NCBI GenBank assembly: GCA_035506155.1
Contig: DATJPX010000145.1
Coordinates: 1-17,227, forward strand
Direction of reading: 5' to 3'
Origin: UBA877 sp035506155
GTDB lineage: Bacteria > Chloroflexota > Anaerolineae > Anaerolineales > Villigracilaceae
Length of the DNA: 17,227 bases
Shown here: one piece after another, positions 1 to 7,489 of the stretch
Layout: every line of letters begins with the position of its first letter
Position numbering within the stretch: position 1 is the first letter of the stretch
Program-made: the position numbers and the translations under genes
The notes under the pieces: model-generated
The model's database searches: none
Seen by the model: only the letters and a program-made list of their open reading frames with translations
Told to the model about the DNA's origin: nothing

Positions 1-2603
1 TCGCTAAAGTACGAACTGCTTCCGTCCGGGACCGATCCGCTCAAGGTCATCGTTCCGGCCACACTGATCGTACCGCCGCCGCTGGAGGCCAGGCCGACGC
101 CGTAGCTGCCATCATCCGCAACGACCTGGAACTCCGGGTTACCGAATTCATCCAAGACAGGATTCCCTTCCTCATCCAATACCGGGGTCTCCTGATAGCC
201 GTTCATGGTTGCCGTCACGTCGACGAGGCTGATATCCCCCGTGGACGTCTGGGCCGTCAGCCCGCCGTAAGCATTTTCGCTGAAATCGCTGGCGGAAATG
301 TAAATGCTGCCGGTCCCTGAGCTGGTATCCAGGTAGGCACCATATTCCTGGGTAATGAGGGGGGCAGGGGGAGTAGAAGGGGTGGAAACTGCAGAGGAGG
401 CCAGGATTCCCATTCCCAAGGCAGCGACATCCGTCAGGTTGATGTCGCCGTTCGAATAAGCGTCGAGCCCTGTCCAGGCATTCCCCAGAAAACCGGAGTC
501 GTTCACAACGATACTGCCATCGCCGGTCGTATTATCCAAAATGGCGCCGGTACCATTTCCCATTGCGAGGACGCCGTCCAATTCGATATCGCCGTTCGAA
601 TATGCAGTCAGGCCAGTCCAGGTATTTCCTGCCAGTATGGCGGTAGTCACATTAATGTCGCCCATTCCATACGAGTTATCGATGTAGATGCCATCCTGCT
701 GCGAAAAACCATCTGTGAGCGACAAGCCGATCGGGAGAAATTCGAAGTTGAGCCCGGTAGCAAACACTGTATTGAGAGTGATATCGCCGCTCGAATAGAC
801 GTCCAGGCCGGTCGAGCCGTTATCGAAGAAATAGCTTCCATCGACTTCGACGTCTCCGCTCCCGGCGGCGTTATTCAGGATGGCGCCCTCTCCGATATTG
901 CCTGCGCCGATCACATCGATCAGGGTGATATCCCCGTTTGCATACGCCTCAATTCCTGGGCAGTCGCCGCTGTAGGCAAAGAGGCTTTGGCCGACCCAAA
1001 TGTCGCCGCCCGCGTTGAGAGAGGCGCCGCCCAGGGTATTTCCCATGGGCACCAGCGGGATGGGGTCCAATTCAACGAATTGCGAGTAATCCAATCCGGC
1101 AACGACCCCCGAGTAACCCCCGCCGCCCACGAAGATCGATCCGGTGGAGGTGACTTTCATGCCCCAACCGCTATTATCGTTCAGGTAAGCGCCTTCGACC
1201 GTGACATCGCCGTTCCCATTGATGTTGAGACCGTCCCCGGTGTTGCCCTGGGCGACCACGGTCCCCCAGGTGTCGACCGTAGCCAGCGAAGACGGGGCCG
1301 GATCCTGGCTGACCGAGGAACTATCCACGCACTCTCGTACGGCCTGGACCGGCTCCATGATGCCGGTCGTCCCAAAAATCACCTGCCAAGGTCCGCCATC
1401 CGGACCGCTGACCGTGACAGTGGTCAATGTATTCAGGGCGGTCTGGATATCAGACGCCGTGGAGGTGTCTGCCAGGAGGGTCGAGGCGGTGGCGTCTTGG
1501 AAAACCAGTTGGAAACCGAGGTCGGTGTATGTCTCGCCGCAGGCCGGTGGAACGGTGACCGTCTGGACTTCGGGAACGTTGTTCAGGCTCACGCTGCCGC
1601 CGGAATTGACCTTCAGGCCAGCAGCGCCGTTATTCGAGTAGGCACCGCCGGTCACGGCCACATTCCCCGTCCCGGAAGTGGTATCCACGGCCGCCCCATT
1701 GCCGGAGTTATCGGTGGCCGTGACGTTTGTCAGGCTGACATTTCCATTGGAAATCACCGCCACGCCATCGCCGGAGGTGTTGCCGCTCTGATCGACAGCG
1801 GACAAAACCACCGGGGCTGCAGACGTGGAAGCCGAGTTATCCACTTGAATACCGGCGCCGCTGACCGTGAGGTCGTAGAGGCTGACGGCGCTGCCCCAGT
1901 TGGTCACCGTGATCGGGATACTGAAATCGCTCGTGCCAACCAGGCTGTCATACGTGCCGCTCGAACTGTCGAGATCCCAGCCGCCTTGCAGGGTCAGGGC
2001 GCCCCAACCGGTCAACACGCTCCCGTCGAATTGAACGCTGGTCTCGCTACCGGCATAAATGCCGGCTTCGACATAGATCGTGCCATCGCCGCTGATCGAG
2101 GTGTCGCCCAACAACGAGGTGAAATTCGAATAGGGAGCGGTACACCCATTCTGGATCCCGGCAGTGACCGCATCCGTATCCGTCGTGGGCGATTGCCCAG
2201 CCGGGCACCAGATCGGGTCGCTGGTGGCGATCGCATCCGCCGCGGCCTGGGTGGCAAGGGAAGCAGCCGAACCATCCGGATTGAGCACGACCACATCCGT
2301 CCCGTCCGGAACCTGGCTCATGAGGGGCGCTACCTCCGTCGCAGGAGCAGGGTCATCCGCCGAAGCGGGTACAGCCGTCGCGACCGCATCTGTCGCGGTT
2401 GCATCCGTCGTCGGAACCGGGGTGGCGACCTCGGTCGGAGTGCTCCCGTCCGGTGTGCCGGTCCCGGGGTCGGTGGCGACCTCGGTAGGCTGGTCCGTCG
2501 GTGGGGTCGTATCGTCCGCCCGGACGATCACCGGCATGGCCAGTTGGAACAGGACCGTCAGGACGACGGCGAGTGACATCAACGCATAACGAGTCTTGGT
2601 CAT
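1..2603 (-). CDS. Secreted beta-helix repeat protein (3' end beyond left edge)
   Basis: One uninterrupted minus-strand frame of 867 codons runs from the ATG at 2603-2601 off the left edge. The start has a strong SD (AGGAGAGG, about 2609-2616). Residues 1-29 form a Sec signal peptide with likely cleavage after Val-Arg-Ala. A Pro/Thr/Asp-rich linker with repeated TEVAT follows, then a DPIWCPAG...NGCTAPY module with two Cys (possible disulfide). The rest is Gly/Asn/Asp/Ser/Thr-rich, with repeated segments such as AYSNGDIXLXDV and LDNTTGDGSIVV, as expected of a right-handed parallel beta-helix. About 55 residues near 1360-1545 interrupt the helix and resemble a module (QLVFQDATAS..DIQTALNTL..VTVSGPDGGPWQVIFG) that I recall from other large extracellular bacterial proteins. 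The role is not determinable; a surface, adhesin or polysaccharide-related function is an inference. It is transcribed divergently from the pncC operon. Confidence 0.85.
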   Translation of the reverse strand, partial: MTKTRYALMSLAVVLTVLFQLAMPVIVRADDTTPPTDQPTEVATDPGTGTPDGSTPTEVATPVPTTDATATDAVATAVPASADDPAPATEVAPLMSQVPDGTDVVVLNPDGSAASLATQAAADAIATSDPIWCPAGQSPTTDTDAVTAGIQNGCTAPYSNFTSLLGDTSISGDGTIYVEAGIYAGSETSVQFDGSVLTGWGALTLQGGWDLDSSSGTYDSLVGTSDFSIPITVTNWGSAVSLYDLTVSGAGIQVDNSASTSAAPVVLSAVDQSGNTSGDGVAVISNGNVSLTNVTATDNSGNGAAVDTTSGTGNVAVTGGAYSNNGAAGLKVNSGGSVSLNNVPEVQTVTVPPACGETYTDLGFQLVFQDATASTLLADTSTASDIQTALNTLTTVTVSGPDGGPWQVIFGTTGIMEPVQAVRECVDSSSVSQDPAPSSLATVDTWGTVVAQGNTGDGLNINGNGDVTVEGAYLNDNSGWGMKVTSTGSIFVGGGGYSGVVAGLDYSQFVELDPIPLVPMGNTLGGASLNAGGDIWVGQSLFAYSGDCPGIEAYANGDITLIDVIGAGNIGEGAILNNAAGSGDVEVDGSYFFDNGSTGLDVYSSGDITLNTVFATGLNFEFLPIGLSLTDGFSQQDGIYIDNSYGMGDINVTTAILAGNTWTGLTAYSNGDIELDGVLAMGNGTGAILDNTTGDGSIVVNDSGFLGNAWTGLDAYSNGDINLTDVAALGMGILASSAVSTPSTPPAPLITQEYGAYLDTSSGTGSIYISASDFSENAYGGLTAQTSTGDISLVDVTATMNGYQETPVLDEEGNPVLDEFGNPEFQVVADDGSYGVGLASSGGGTISVAGTMTLSGSVPDGSSSYFS
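135..182 (-). repeat. 24-base imperfect tandem duplication inside the beta-helix gene
   Basis: Positions 135-158 and 159-182 match at 16 of 24 bases and encode two consecutive octapeptides, VLDEEGNP and VLDEFGNP. It is an in-frame insertion in a turn of the repeat array. Confidence 0.7.
426..960 (-). repeat. Coding repeats of the beta-helix (about 48 residues per unit)
   Basis: Near-identical DNA segments encoding (A/V)YS(N/S)GDI recur around 441-467, 584-609, 781-805 and 926-950. The spacing is about 145 bases (48 codons), except one interval of about 197 bases where a unit carries an insertion. Each unit reads: AYSNGDI strand, L-D-V strand, a GAxLDN turn, then a G-x-I-x-V strand and a GN/DN end. 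More diverged copies continue toward both ends of the gene. Confidence 0.7.
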
Positions 2604-2728
2604 GGCATCCTCTCCTGATGTTCGGTTGTCGGCATTCAATGAACCTGGAAAATCTCTTCCCAACCCTTACCTGTAAAAGCCCGTCCCCGGCCAATTTAAT
2701 AGCAATACATACCGGCAAAAGAAGCAAT

Positions 2729-2743
2729 CCTATAAATTATAGG
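2729..2743. repeat. Short inverted repeat over the -10 box
   Basis: Two perfect 6-base arms (CCTATA and TATAGG) flank a 3-base centre. It coincides with the predicted -10 element of the minus-strand beta-helix gene. It may be an operator, or just the AT-rich promoter core. Confidence 0.35.
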
Positions 2744-2764
2744 GGAAACTAAATGTTAGCACAA
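2736..2764 (-). promoter_or_regulatory. Candidate promoter of the beta-helix gene
   Basis: On the minus strand, TTGTGC (2764-2759) is followed after 17 bases by a perfect TATAAT (2741-2736). This predicts a start near 2729 and a leader of about 125 bases. The -10 box lies inside an inverted repeat (CCTATA-AAT-TATAGG, 2729-2743), so a regulator could bind over it. The -35 match is weak (3 of 6). Confidence 0.45.
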
Positions 2765-2869
2765 GTCACCCATCAGTCTTGTAGGCTTACAAATCGGTAA
2801 ACAGGTTTCCGGAATATTTGAAGGAAGGGTTCACAAGTTGGGCTGTTTCGCCCTTCCGCCCAGCTCACA

Positions 2870-2878
2870 TGCTATAAT
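2870..2878 (+). promoter_or_regulatory. Extended -10 promoter of pncC, predicting a leaderless mRNA
   Basis: TGCTATAAT (2870-2878) is a perfect extended -10 element. No convincing -35 is seen at the normal distance. Transcription would start near 2885, only a base or two before the ATG at 2887, and there is no Shine-Dalgarno sequence in the eight bases between. This implies leaderless translation. Confidence 0.6.
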
Positions 2879-2886
2879 CCGGCGTC

Positions 2887-3402
2887 ATGGGAACGAAAAC
2901 GACCGAACTTCCCGAGACGATCATCGGAAACCGACTCCGCGAGCAGCGGCTGAAGCTGGCCACCGCCGAATCCTGCACTGGCGGGTTGATCGGCCATCGG
3001 ATCACGAATATCCCCGGCTCCTCGGACTATTACCTGGGCGGAGTAGTCGCCTACGCCTACGAAGCCAAAACCGCCCTACTGGGCGTTCCTGCCAGCCTGC
3101 TTGCCCAATTCGGAGCGGTCAGCCGCCAGACGGTGCTGGAAATGGCTGCCGGCGCCCGGAAGGCCCTCAACGCCGACTTGGCGATCAGCGTCAGCGGCAT
3201 TGCCGGACCCGGAGGCGGGCTCCCGAACAAACCAATCGGGACCGTTTGGGTGGGGCTGGCCGCCCCCGATGGGTCCTGGGCACGCTGCTTCCACTTCCCT
3301 GGCGATCGCGAGCAGAATAAAGCCTCGGCAGCCGAGGCAGCCCTGCAAATACTCCTGGAATATCTGACCGGAAACCGCCAGCTTGAGGATGGCCAGCAGT
3401 GA
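2887..3402 (+). CDS. pncC: Nicotinamide-nucleotide amidohydrolase, CinA C-terminal type (PncC)
   Basis: The 171-residue product matches the stand-alone CinA C-terminal family. That family deamidates nicotinamide mononucleotide to nicotinate mononucleotide in the pyridine nucleotide cycle, in the cytoplasm. Visible motifs are TAESCTGG (residues 26-33, containing the probable nucleophile Ser29), AYAYEAKTALLGV with Lys62, and SGIAGPGGG followed by KPIGTVWVGLA. The length is normal for the single-domain form; the N-terminal MoCF-like domain of full CinA is absent. The ATG at 2887 is chosen because the family N-terminus begins a few residues later and the extended -10 box ends at 2878. Its stop codon overlaps the next start (GTGA), so the two genes are translationally coupled. 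Confidence 0.88.
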   Translation: MGTKTTELPETIIGNRLREQRLKLATAESCTGGLIGHRITNIPGSSDYYLGGVVAYAYEAKTALLGVPASLLAQFGAVSRQTVLEMAAGARKALNADLAISVSGIAGPGGGLPNKPIGTVWVGLAAPDGSWARCFHFPGDREQNKASAAEAALQILLEYLTGNRQLEDGQQ

Positions 3403-4070
3403 AAGCCGTCGTCCTCATTTCAGCCAATGCGGAATGGCGCGCAGTCAAGGAGATCGTTTCCCCCGCGCAGGTGTTCGAATCTCCCTACGGAGAATATTTC
3501 GACCTGGAGACCGCCACTTTTTTTCACGGCGGCTGGGGAAAAATCTCCGCCGCGGCAACCGCCCAGTATGTCATCGATCACTGGAAACCCGACCTGCTCG
3601 TCAACCTGGGCACCTGCGGCGGATTCGCCGGGCGAATCCCACGCGGGACCATCCTCCTGGTCGAGAGAACCATCGTCTATGACATCGTCGAACAGATGTC
3701 AGATGCAGACGAGGCTATTGCCTATTACTCAACCGGGCTGGATCTGACCTGGCTGAAGCCGCCCTACCCTCTGCCAGTCCAGCCGGGCTTGCTGATCTCC
3801 GCTGACCGGGATATTGTGGTGGAGGATATCCCCAGGCTGATCGAGAAGTACGCGGCGGTCGCGGCCGATTGGGAGTCCGGGGCAATCGCCTGGACTTCAC
3901 AACGGAACGGGGTTCGCTGCCTGATCTTGCGAGGAGTCACCGACCTGGTCAGCCCGGCAGGGGGGGAAGCGTATGGAAATATTGCCTTATTCCACGAGAA
4001 CACGAAAAAAGTGATGAAGAGCCTGGTCGACAATCTGCCCGGGTGGCTGGAGTGTGCCCGGCGTTCATAA
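3399..4070 (+). CDS. MTA/SAH nucleosidase-like purine nucleosidase
   Basis: A 223-residue member of the PNP/MTAN superfamily. Three residues align with the catalytic residues of E. coli MTAN: Glu12 near the N-terminus (ISANAEWRAV), Glu159 in ADWESGAIAW (cf. VEMEA), and Asp182 in LRGVTDLV (cf. the SD motif). The NLGTCGG loop (around residue 70) matches the family's phosphate/ribose loop. The likely role is cleaving adenine from methylthioadenosine, S-adenosylhomocysteine or a related nucleoside; the exact substrate is uncertain. It starts with GTG at 3399, overlapping the pncC stop, with GAGG at 3385-3388 as ribosome site. A GTG start and 4-base overlap imply coupled translation of two nucleotide-salvage genes. 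Confidence 0.8.
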   Translation: MKAVVLISANAEWRAVKEIVSPAQVFESPYGEYFDLETATFFHGGWGKISAAATAQYVIDHWKPDLLVNLGTCGGFAGRIPRGTILLVERTIVYDIVEQMSDADEAIAYYSTGLDLTWLKPPYPLPVQPGLLISADRDIVVEDIPRLIEKYAAVAADWESGAIAWTSQRNGVRCLILRGVTDLVSPAGGEAYGNIALFHENTKKVMKSLVDNLPGWLECARRS

Positions 4071-4115
4071 TTCCCATCGACGCCTTTTTTCGAGTCGCAG
4101 GTTCGCTGAAACTTC

Positions 4116-4156
4116 AAGGACGGTCATTCCCGCATGGGAAACGGCCGTCCTTTTTT
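4116..4156 (+). terminator. Intrinsic terminator of the pncC-nucleosidase operon
   Basis: AAGGACGG (4116-4123) pairs with CCGTCCTT (4145-4152). An inner hairpin TTCCC-GCAT-GGGAA (4127-4140) stacks within, and a run of six T follows at 4151-4156. It lies 46 bases after the nucleosidase stop. Confidence 0.85.
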
Positions 4157-4366
4157 GCATATCAAGCACGCCAGCCATCCACACCAGTCTGTCACCAGGC
4201 AGCCTGTCTAGTCGTCAGGGAACATTCCTTTTCCGACAGGCGTCTAACAATGGATCGACCGAGCAAACGAGTTGCATGTTCGAAAGGAGGCGGATCGACA
4301 CAAAGCAAAATCGAAACCCCTGGCGACGATGAATAAATTTTGATGTTTTTCTCGAGGAGGAGAAGA
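4157..4366 (+). other. Leader region of the von Willebrand lipoprotein gene
   Basis: The 296 bases between the nucleosidase and the lipoprotein hold the terminator (4116-4156), a candidate ECF promoter (4219-4247) and a 7-base inverted repeat (GCCTGTC 4202-4208 with GACAGGC 4235-4241) around it. About 115 bases of predicted leader follow, in which I see no convincing gene or structured RNA. Confidence 0.5.
4219..4247 (+). promoter_or_regulatory. Candidate ECF-sigma promoter of the von Willebrand lipoprotein
   Basis: GGAACAT (4219-4225) and CGTCTAA (4241-4247) resemble the -35 (GGAACTT) and -10 (cGTCTAA) of envelope-stress ECF sigma promoters such as E. coli sigma E, with normal spacing (GGAAC to CGTC: 17 bases). 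No good sigma-70-type promoter was seen here. The inverted repeat GCCTGTC/GACAGGC encloses the -35 and spacer. Confidence 0.45.
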
Positions 4367-6025
4367 ATGTCCACCAAACGATCTCTCATTACAATAATCC
4401 TGGCGCTCATCGTGATCATCAATACAGCCTGCAGTGCCGCATCCACCCCCACCCATGCCCCTGCGACCAGTGCACCAGCCAAGCAACGGTTCCCAGCGGC
4501 CGCGACCCAGGCCCCGGCCTACTCCGCCCCGGCCCAATCCCAACCTCTGACTGGTTTGCAGCCGGCCGCAACGATGGGTCCGCTGGCGGCCGGCGGTGCG
4601 AATCAGCCTTCCAACGCCCAGACCAACCCTTTGCCTAGCAACCCCCACCAGGGAACCTACGACACCTTCTTCCAGAATTACGGCGTCAATCCGCGCATCG
4701 ATACCGCCGACGATCCGCTCTCCACGTTCGCCCTGGACGTGGATACCGGTTCCTATACGATCATGCGGAATTACATCAACAGCGGCAGCCTGCCGCCGGA
4801 GGATTCGGTCCGGGTGGAAGAGTACGTCAATTATTTCAACCAGGGCTATCCCTACCCGCCTGAAGGCCAGGCATTCGGGATCAACATCGACGGGGCGCCC
4901 TCCCCATTCGAGCAGGACGAGGATTACCAGATCATGCGCGTCGGCATCCAGGGATCCGCCGTCCCGGTCGATATGCGCAAAGACCTCGCCCTGACCTTCG
5001 TGATCGACGTTTCCGGCTCGATGAGCATGGACAACCGCCTTGAGCTGGTCAAGCGCTCGCTGAAGCTGCTGGTCGACCAGCTGCGCCCCACGGACAAGGT
5101 CAGCATTGTCATCTACGGCACCAGCGCGGAAGTCGTCCTGGAACCCACCTCCGGCCGGTACGACCGAAAGATCATGGATGCAATCGACTCGCTCCGCCCG
5201 GGCGGCGTGACCAATGCCGAGGCCGGGCTGCTCCTGGGATACCAGATGGCGGATGAAGCCTTCAATCCGGAAGGGATCAACCGCGTCATCCTGTGCTCCG
5301 ACGGAGTGGCCAACCTTGGTGAGACGGACGCTGGATCGATCTGGAACGAAGTCGAAGAATACGCCGGCAAACAGATCACCCTGACGACCGTCGGCTTCGG
5401 GATGGACAACTACAACGATGTCCTGATGGAACAACTCGCCGATAAAGGCGACGGTTACTACACCTACGTGGACACGCTCGAGGAAGCCCGGCGTATTTTC
5501 GTCGAAAACCTGACCAGCACCCTTCAGGTCATCGCCCTGGACGCCCGCGTGCAGGTCGAATTCAATCCTGAAGTGGTCTCGCGCTATCGCTTGATCGGTT
5601 TCGAGAACCGCGCCGTCGCCGATGAGCAGTTCCGCGACGATAACCTCGACGCAGGCCAGGTCGGCGCTGGTCACAGCGTGACGGCCCTTTACGAAATCAA
5701 GCTGGCCCCGGAAGCCTACGGGAAAATCGCCACCGTCTACCTGCGCTGGAAGAACCCGGATTCGCTCAACAGCATCGAGACCTCCCGGAGCTTTTCCACC
5801 AACCAGCTGGCCTCCAGCTTCCAGAGGACCGATCCACACTTCCAGTGGAGTGTGATCGTCGCCGAATACGCCGAAATCCTGCGCAACAGCTACTGGGCCC
5901 GGGGGATCTCCCTGGACACCGTCCAGGAAGAAGCCGAACGGGTCAGCAAACAGCTCTCCGAGGACGAGAACGTCTACGAGTTCATGGATTTGCTCCATCA
6001 GGCAGCCCGCTACGATTGGCGCTGA
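4367..6025 (+). CDS. YfbK-type von Willebrand factor A lipoprotein
   Basis: A 552-residue predicted lipoprotein. The ATG at 4367 is chosen over upstream TTG/ATG codons because GAGGAGGAG ends just before it and a signal peptide starts cleanly there: Lys-Arg, a hydrophobic stretch, then Cys22 in INTAC. The lipobox is loose (Asn at -3). An Ala/Pro/Thr/Gln-rich tether (about 23-95) follows, then the von Willebrand N-terminal domain (STFALDVDTGSYTIMRNY, SVRVEEYVNYF), and a VWA domain with a complete MIDAS site (D214-x-S-x-S in DVSGSM, T282, D312 in CSDG). The C-terminal domain resembles DUF3520 (ALDARVQVEFNPEVVSRYRLIGFENR). VWA domains bind protein ligands through a metal ion; the partner is unknown. 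It looks monocistronic. Confidence 0.88.
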   Translation: MSTKRSLITIILALIVIINTACSAASTPTHAPATSAPAKQRFPAAATQAPAYSAPAQSQPLTGLQPAATMGPLAAGGANQPSNAQTNPLPSNPHQGTYDTFFQNYGVNPRIDTADDPLSTFALDVDTGSYTIMRNYINSGSLPPEDSVRVEEYVNYFNQGYPYPPEGQAFGINIDGAPSPFEQDEDYQIMRVGIQGSAVPVDMRKDLALTFVIDVSGSMSMDNRLELVKRSLKLLVDQLRPTDKVSIVIYGTSAEVVLEPTSGRYDRKIMDAIDSLRPGGVTNAEAGLLLGYQMADEAFNPEGINRVILCSDGVANLGETDAGSIWNEVEEYAGKQITLTTVGFGMDNYNDVLMEQLADKGDGYYTYVDTLEEARRIFVENLTSTLQVIALDARVQVEFNPEVVSRYRLIGFENRAVADEQFRDDNLDAGQVGAGHSVTALYEIKLAPEAYGKIATVYLRWKNPDSLNSIETSRSFSTNQLASSFQRTDPHFQWSVIVAEYAEILRNSYWARGISLDTVQEEAERVSKQLSEDENVYEFMDLLHQAARYDWR

Positions 6026-6053
6026 CCGCTGAGGAGATAACCGTCCATAATGC

Positions 6054-6096
6054 ACGGAGCGGTAAGGCTGGGGGAACCGGACCGCTCCGTTTCGTT
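6054..6096 (+). terminator. Probable terminator after the von Willebrand lipoprotein
   Basis: A perfect 10-base stem (ACGGAGCGGT 6054-6063 with ACCGCTCCGT 6081-6090) and a 17-base loop are followed by TTCGTT, a weak T-tract. It lies 28 bases after the lipoprotein stop. On the minus strand no T-run follows, so it does not obviously serve the convergent DUF362 gene. Confidence 0.55.
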
Positions 6097-6113
6097 GAGT
6101 GTTCGGGGGAGAT

Positions 6114-7304
6114 TCACCCGACCGTTTTGAACGGGAACCGGACAGCCTCGATTGGCGGTCCAAAGATCCCGATCTCTGCGAGTCGATTGGTCCCCAGGCC
6201 GGCTTCGCGGGCCAGGGCGATGTGATTATCCCCGCCCGTGAAGGGTCGCGTACCCGGGGCGCCGGCCGGATCGAACCCCATGATGGCGGTTGCCACGGCA
6301 TCGGCTGCCACGGGGTCCCGGCTGGCGACCAGCAGGCCGGGTTGGACCGGGCTGAGGCCCTTGTCCCAGGGGCCGGCGCCCGCCTCGCCTGTGCGGATCC
6401 CGTCGATGATCGCCAAATGGATCGGGCGGGCTGCATTCAAGTCGAGGATGACCCTCGGCACGCGCCGGTCGAAGGCGTTCGTATCATGGAATGAGGAACG
6501 GTTGTCATCCTCTTGGTGGCGTCTGTAGAAGCCGATGGGGGCGATCCCGAACAGGTTTTTCATCGAAAGCGTCACGCCGGTGGTGGCATGGCATTTCATC
6601 TTCGCAACAGAGATGAAGAGGTCCAACTCGGCCAGGATCGGATTGAGGTAGAACGAATCGTAGATATTGAACTTGGGCTGGACCGGGAAAATCTTGAATG
6701 CAGAATAAGGAGCCGGGCTGCACAGGTCGATCAGATCGGTGCCGGCGGAGCGGGCCATGTCAGCATACCCCCACTGGGAAAAGATCCTTGCATCGCCAAG
6801 GCCTTCCAGGATGGTCACCTTCCCGGCCCCGGCCTCGAACAGCATCGCGGCCAATACGCCGATCAGCGCCGGATGGGTGGCAAACAACTCTGTCGCAGGG
6901 ACAGGCAAGCCGGCATCCCACCAGGTGCCACCCGTCAGGTTGGGCTTGATCCCGACGTGCGCCCCGGGTTTGACCAGGTCCGCCAGGCCGCCGATCCCGG
7001 CCAACATGTGCTCCAGTTCCACGCGCAGCCGGGCCGGGTCGTAGCTGTCCGCCTGGCCGATCGCCACCATGGATCGGTAGGACTGCGTCGCCGTCGGGGT
7101 GATACTTGGGGCCGCCGTAGGAACAGGGCTCGGCGTTGTGAAGGCGGAAGGGGTTGCTGGGAAAGTAGGGGCGGCAGGCGAGGCGTCCGGCGGGAGCAGC
7201 TTGCATTGAGTCAACAAAACCGACAGGCTCGAGAGGCCAATGAGTTTTAGAAAGCCGCGACGGCTGAGCGGAGGGACGGGTGAAGAAGGTTGTTTGGATG
7301 TCAT
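6114..7304 (-). CDS. Tat-exported DUF362 domain protein
   Basis: A 396-residue protein. A twin-arginine signal (SRRGFLKLIG, Arg15-Arg16) is followed by a short hydrophobic segment, and Cys34 sits in LLTQC (poor lipobox, Gln at -1). A Pro/Thr/Ala-rich spacer precedes a DUF362 domain: GIKPNLTGG, VTILEGLGDARIF, SVAKMKCHATTGVTLSMKNLFG, AIIDGIRTGEAG and VASRDPVAADAVATAIMG. DUF362 members are mostly uncharacterised and some carry Fe-S clusters; no CxxCxxC ferredoxin motif is seen here. Tat export suggests a protein folded, perhaps with a cofactor, before export. The ATG at 7304 has GGGAGA 6 bases upstream. It is divergent from the MFS gene and convergent with the lipoprotein gene. Confidence 0.85.
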   Translation of the reverse strand: MTSKQPSSPVPPLSRRGFLKLIGLSSLSVLLTQCKLLPPDASPAAPTFPATPSAFTTPSPVPTAAPSITPTATQSYRSMVAIGQADSYDPARLRVELEHMLAGIGGLADLVKPGAHVGIKPNLTGGTWWDAGLPVPATELFATHPALIGVLAAMLFEAGAGKVTILEGLGDARIFSQWGYADMARSAGTDLIDLCSPAPYSAFKIFPVQPKFNIYDSFYLNPILAELDLFISVAKMKCHATTGVTLSMKNLFGIAPIGFYRRHQEDDNRSSFHDTNAFDRRVPRVILDLNAARPIHLAIIDGIRTGEAGAGPWDKGLSPVQPGLLVASRDPVAADAVATAIMGFDPAGAPGTRPFTGGDNHIALAREAGLGTNRLAEIGIFGPPIEAVRFPFKTVG

Positions 7305-7325
7305 GGAATCTCCCGGACAAGTAAA

Positions 7326-7334
7326 AGTATAGCA
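7326..7334 (-). promoter_or_regulatory. Extended -10 promoter of the DUF362 gene
   Basis: On the minus strand TGCTATACT (7334-7326) is an extended -10 element. Transcription would start near 7319, giving a 15-base leader that holds the GGGAGA ribosome site. No clear -35 is seen at the normal spacing. Confidence 0.5.
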
Positions 7335-7386
7335 CGCGATTCCATCAACGGCACCGATCCATGACCGGCGGGGGAGAATTTATGCC

Positions 7387-7415
7387 TTGACCCCGGACCG
7401 CAATCTCTGTATCAT
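7387..7415 (+). promoter_or_regulatory. Candidate promoter of the MFS exporter
   Basis: TTGACC (7387-7392) and TATCAT (7410-7415) are spaced by exactly 17 bases. The predicted leader is about 68 bases before the ATG at 7490. Confidence 0.55.
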
Positions 7416-7489
7416 TGCGCCTTATTCCCGGACCGGCCGGGGAGTCCATATTTATTGGAAGAAATTCCGTTCAAAAGGATATTCGATTT

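Noticed and set aside
987..2576. 529-codon plus-strand open frame
   Set aside because: It lies in the same codon register antisense to the beta-helix gene. Its translation is Arg/Gly-rich with no signal or domain, while the opposite strand has an SD, a signal peptide and repeats.
4274..4332. An 18-codon ORF before the von Willebrand gene (MFERRRIDTK...)
   Set aside because: There is no SD before it, and no regulatory residue pattern or hairpin follows.
6050..6130. A 26-codon ORF after the von Willebrand gene (MHGAVRLGEP...)
   Set aside because: It lies across the terminator hairpin, and the nearest SD-like GAGGAG is too far from the ATG.
4244..6436. 730-codon minus-strand open frame
   Set aside because: It is antisense to the whole von Willebrand lipoprotein and crosses a terminator into DUF362 DNA. 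It is explained by GC-rich codon use opposite a real gene.
7415..7489. TTG start giving a 25-residue N-terminal extension of the MFS exporter
   Set aside because: It coincides with the predicted -10 box, and the ATG at 7490 has an SD and the family N-terminus.
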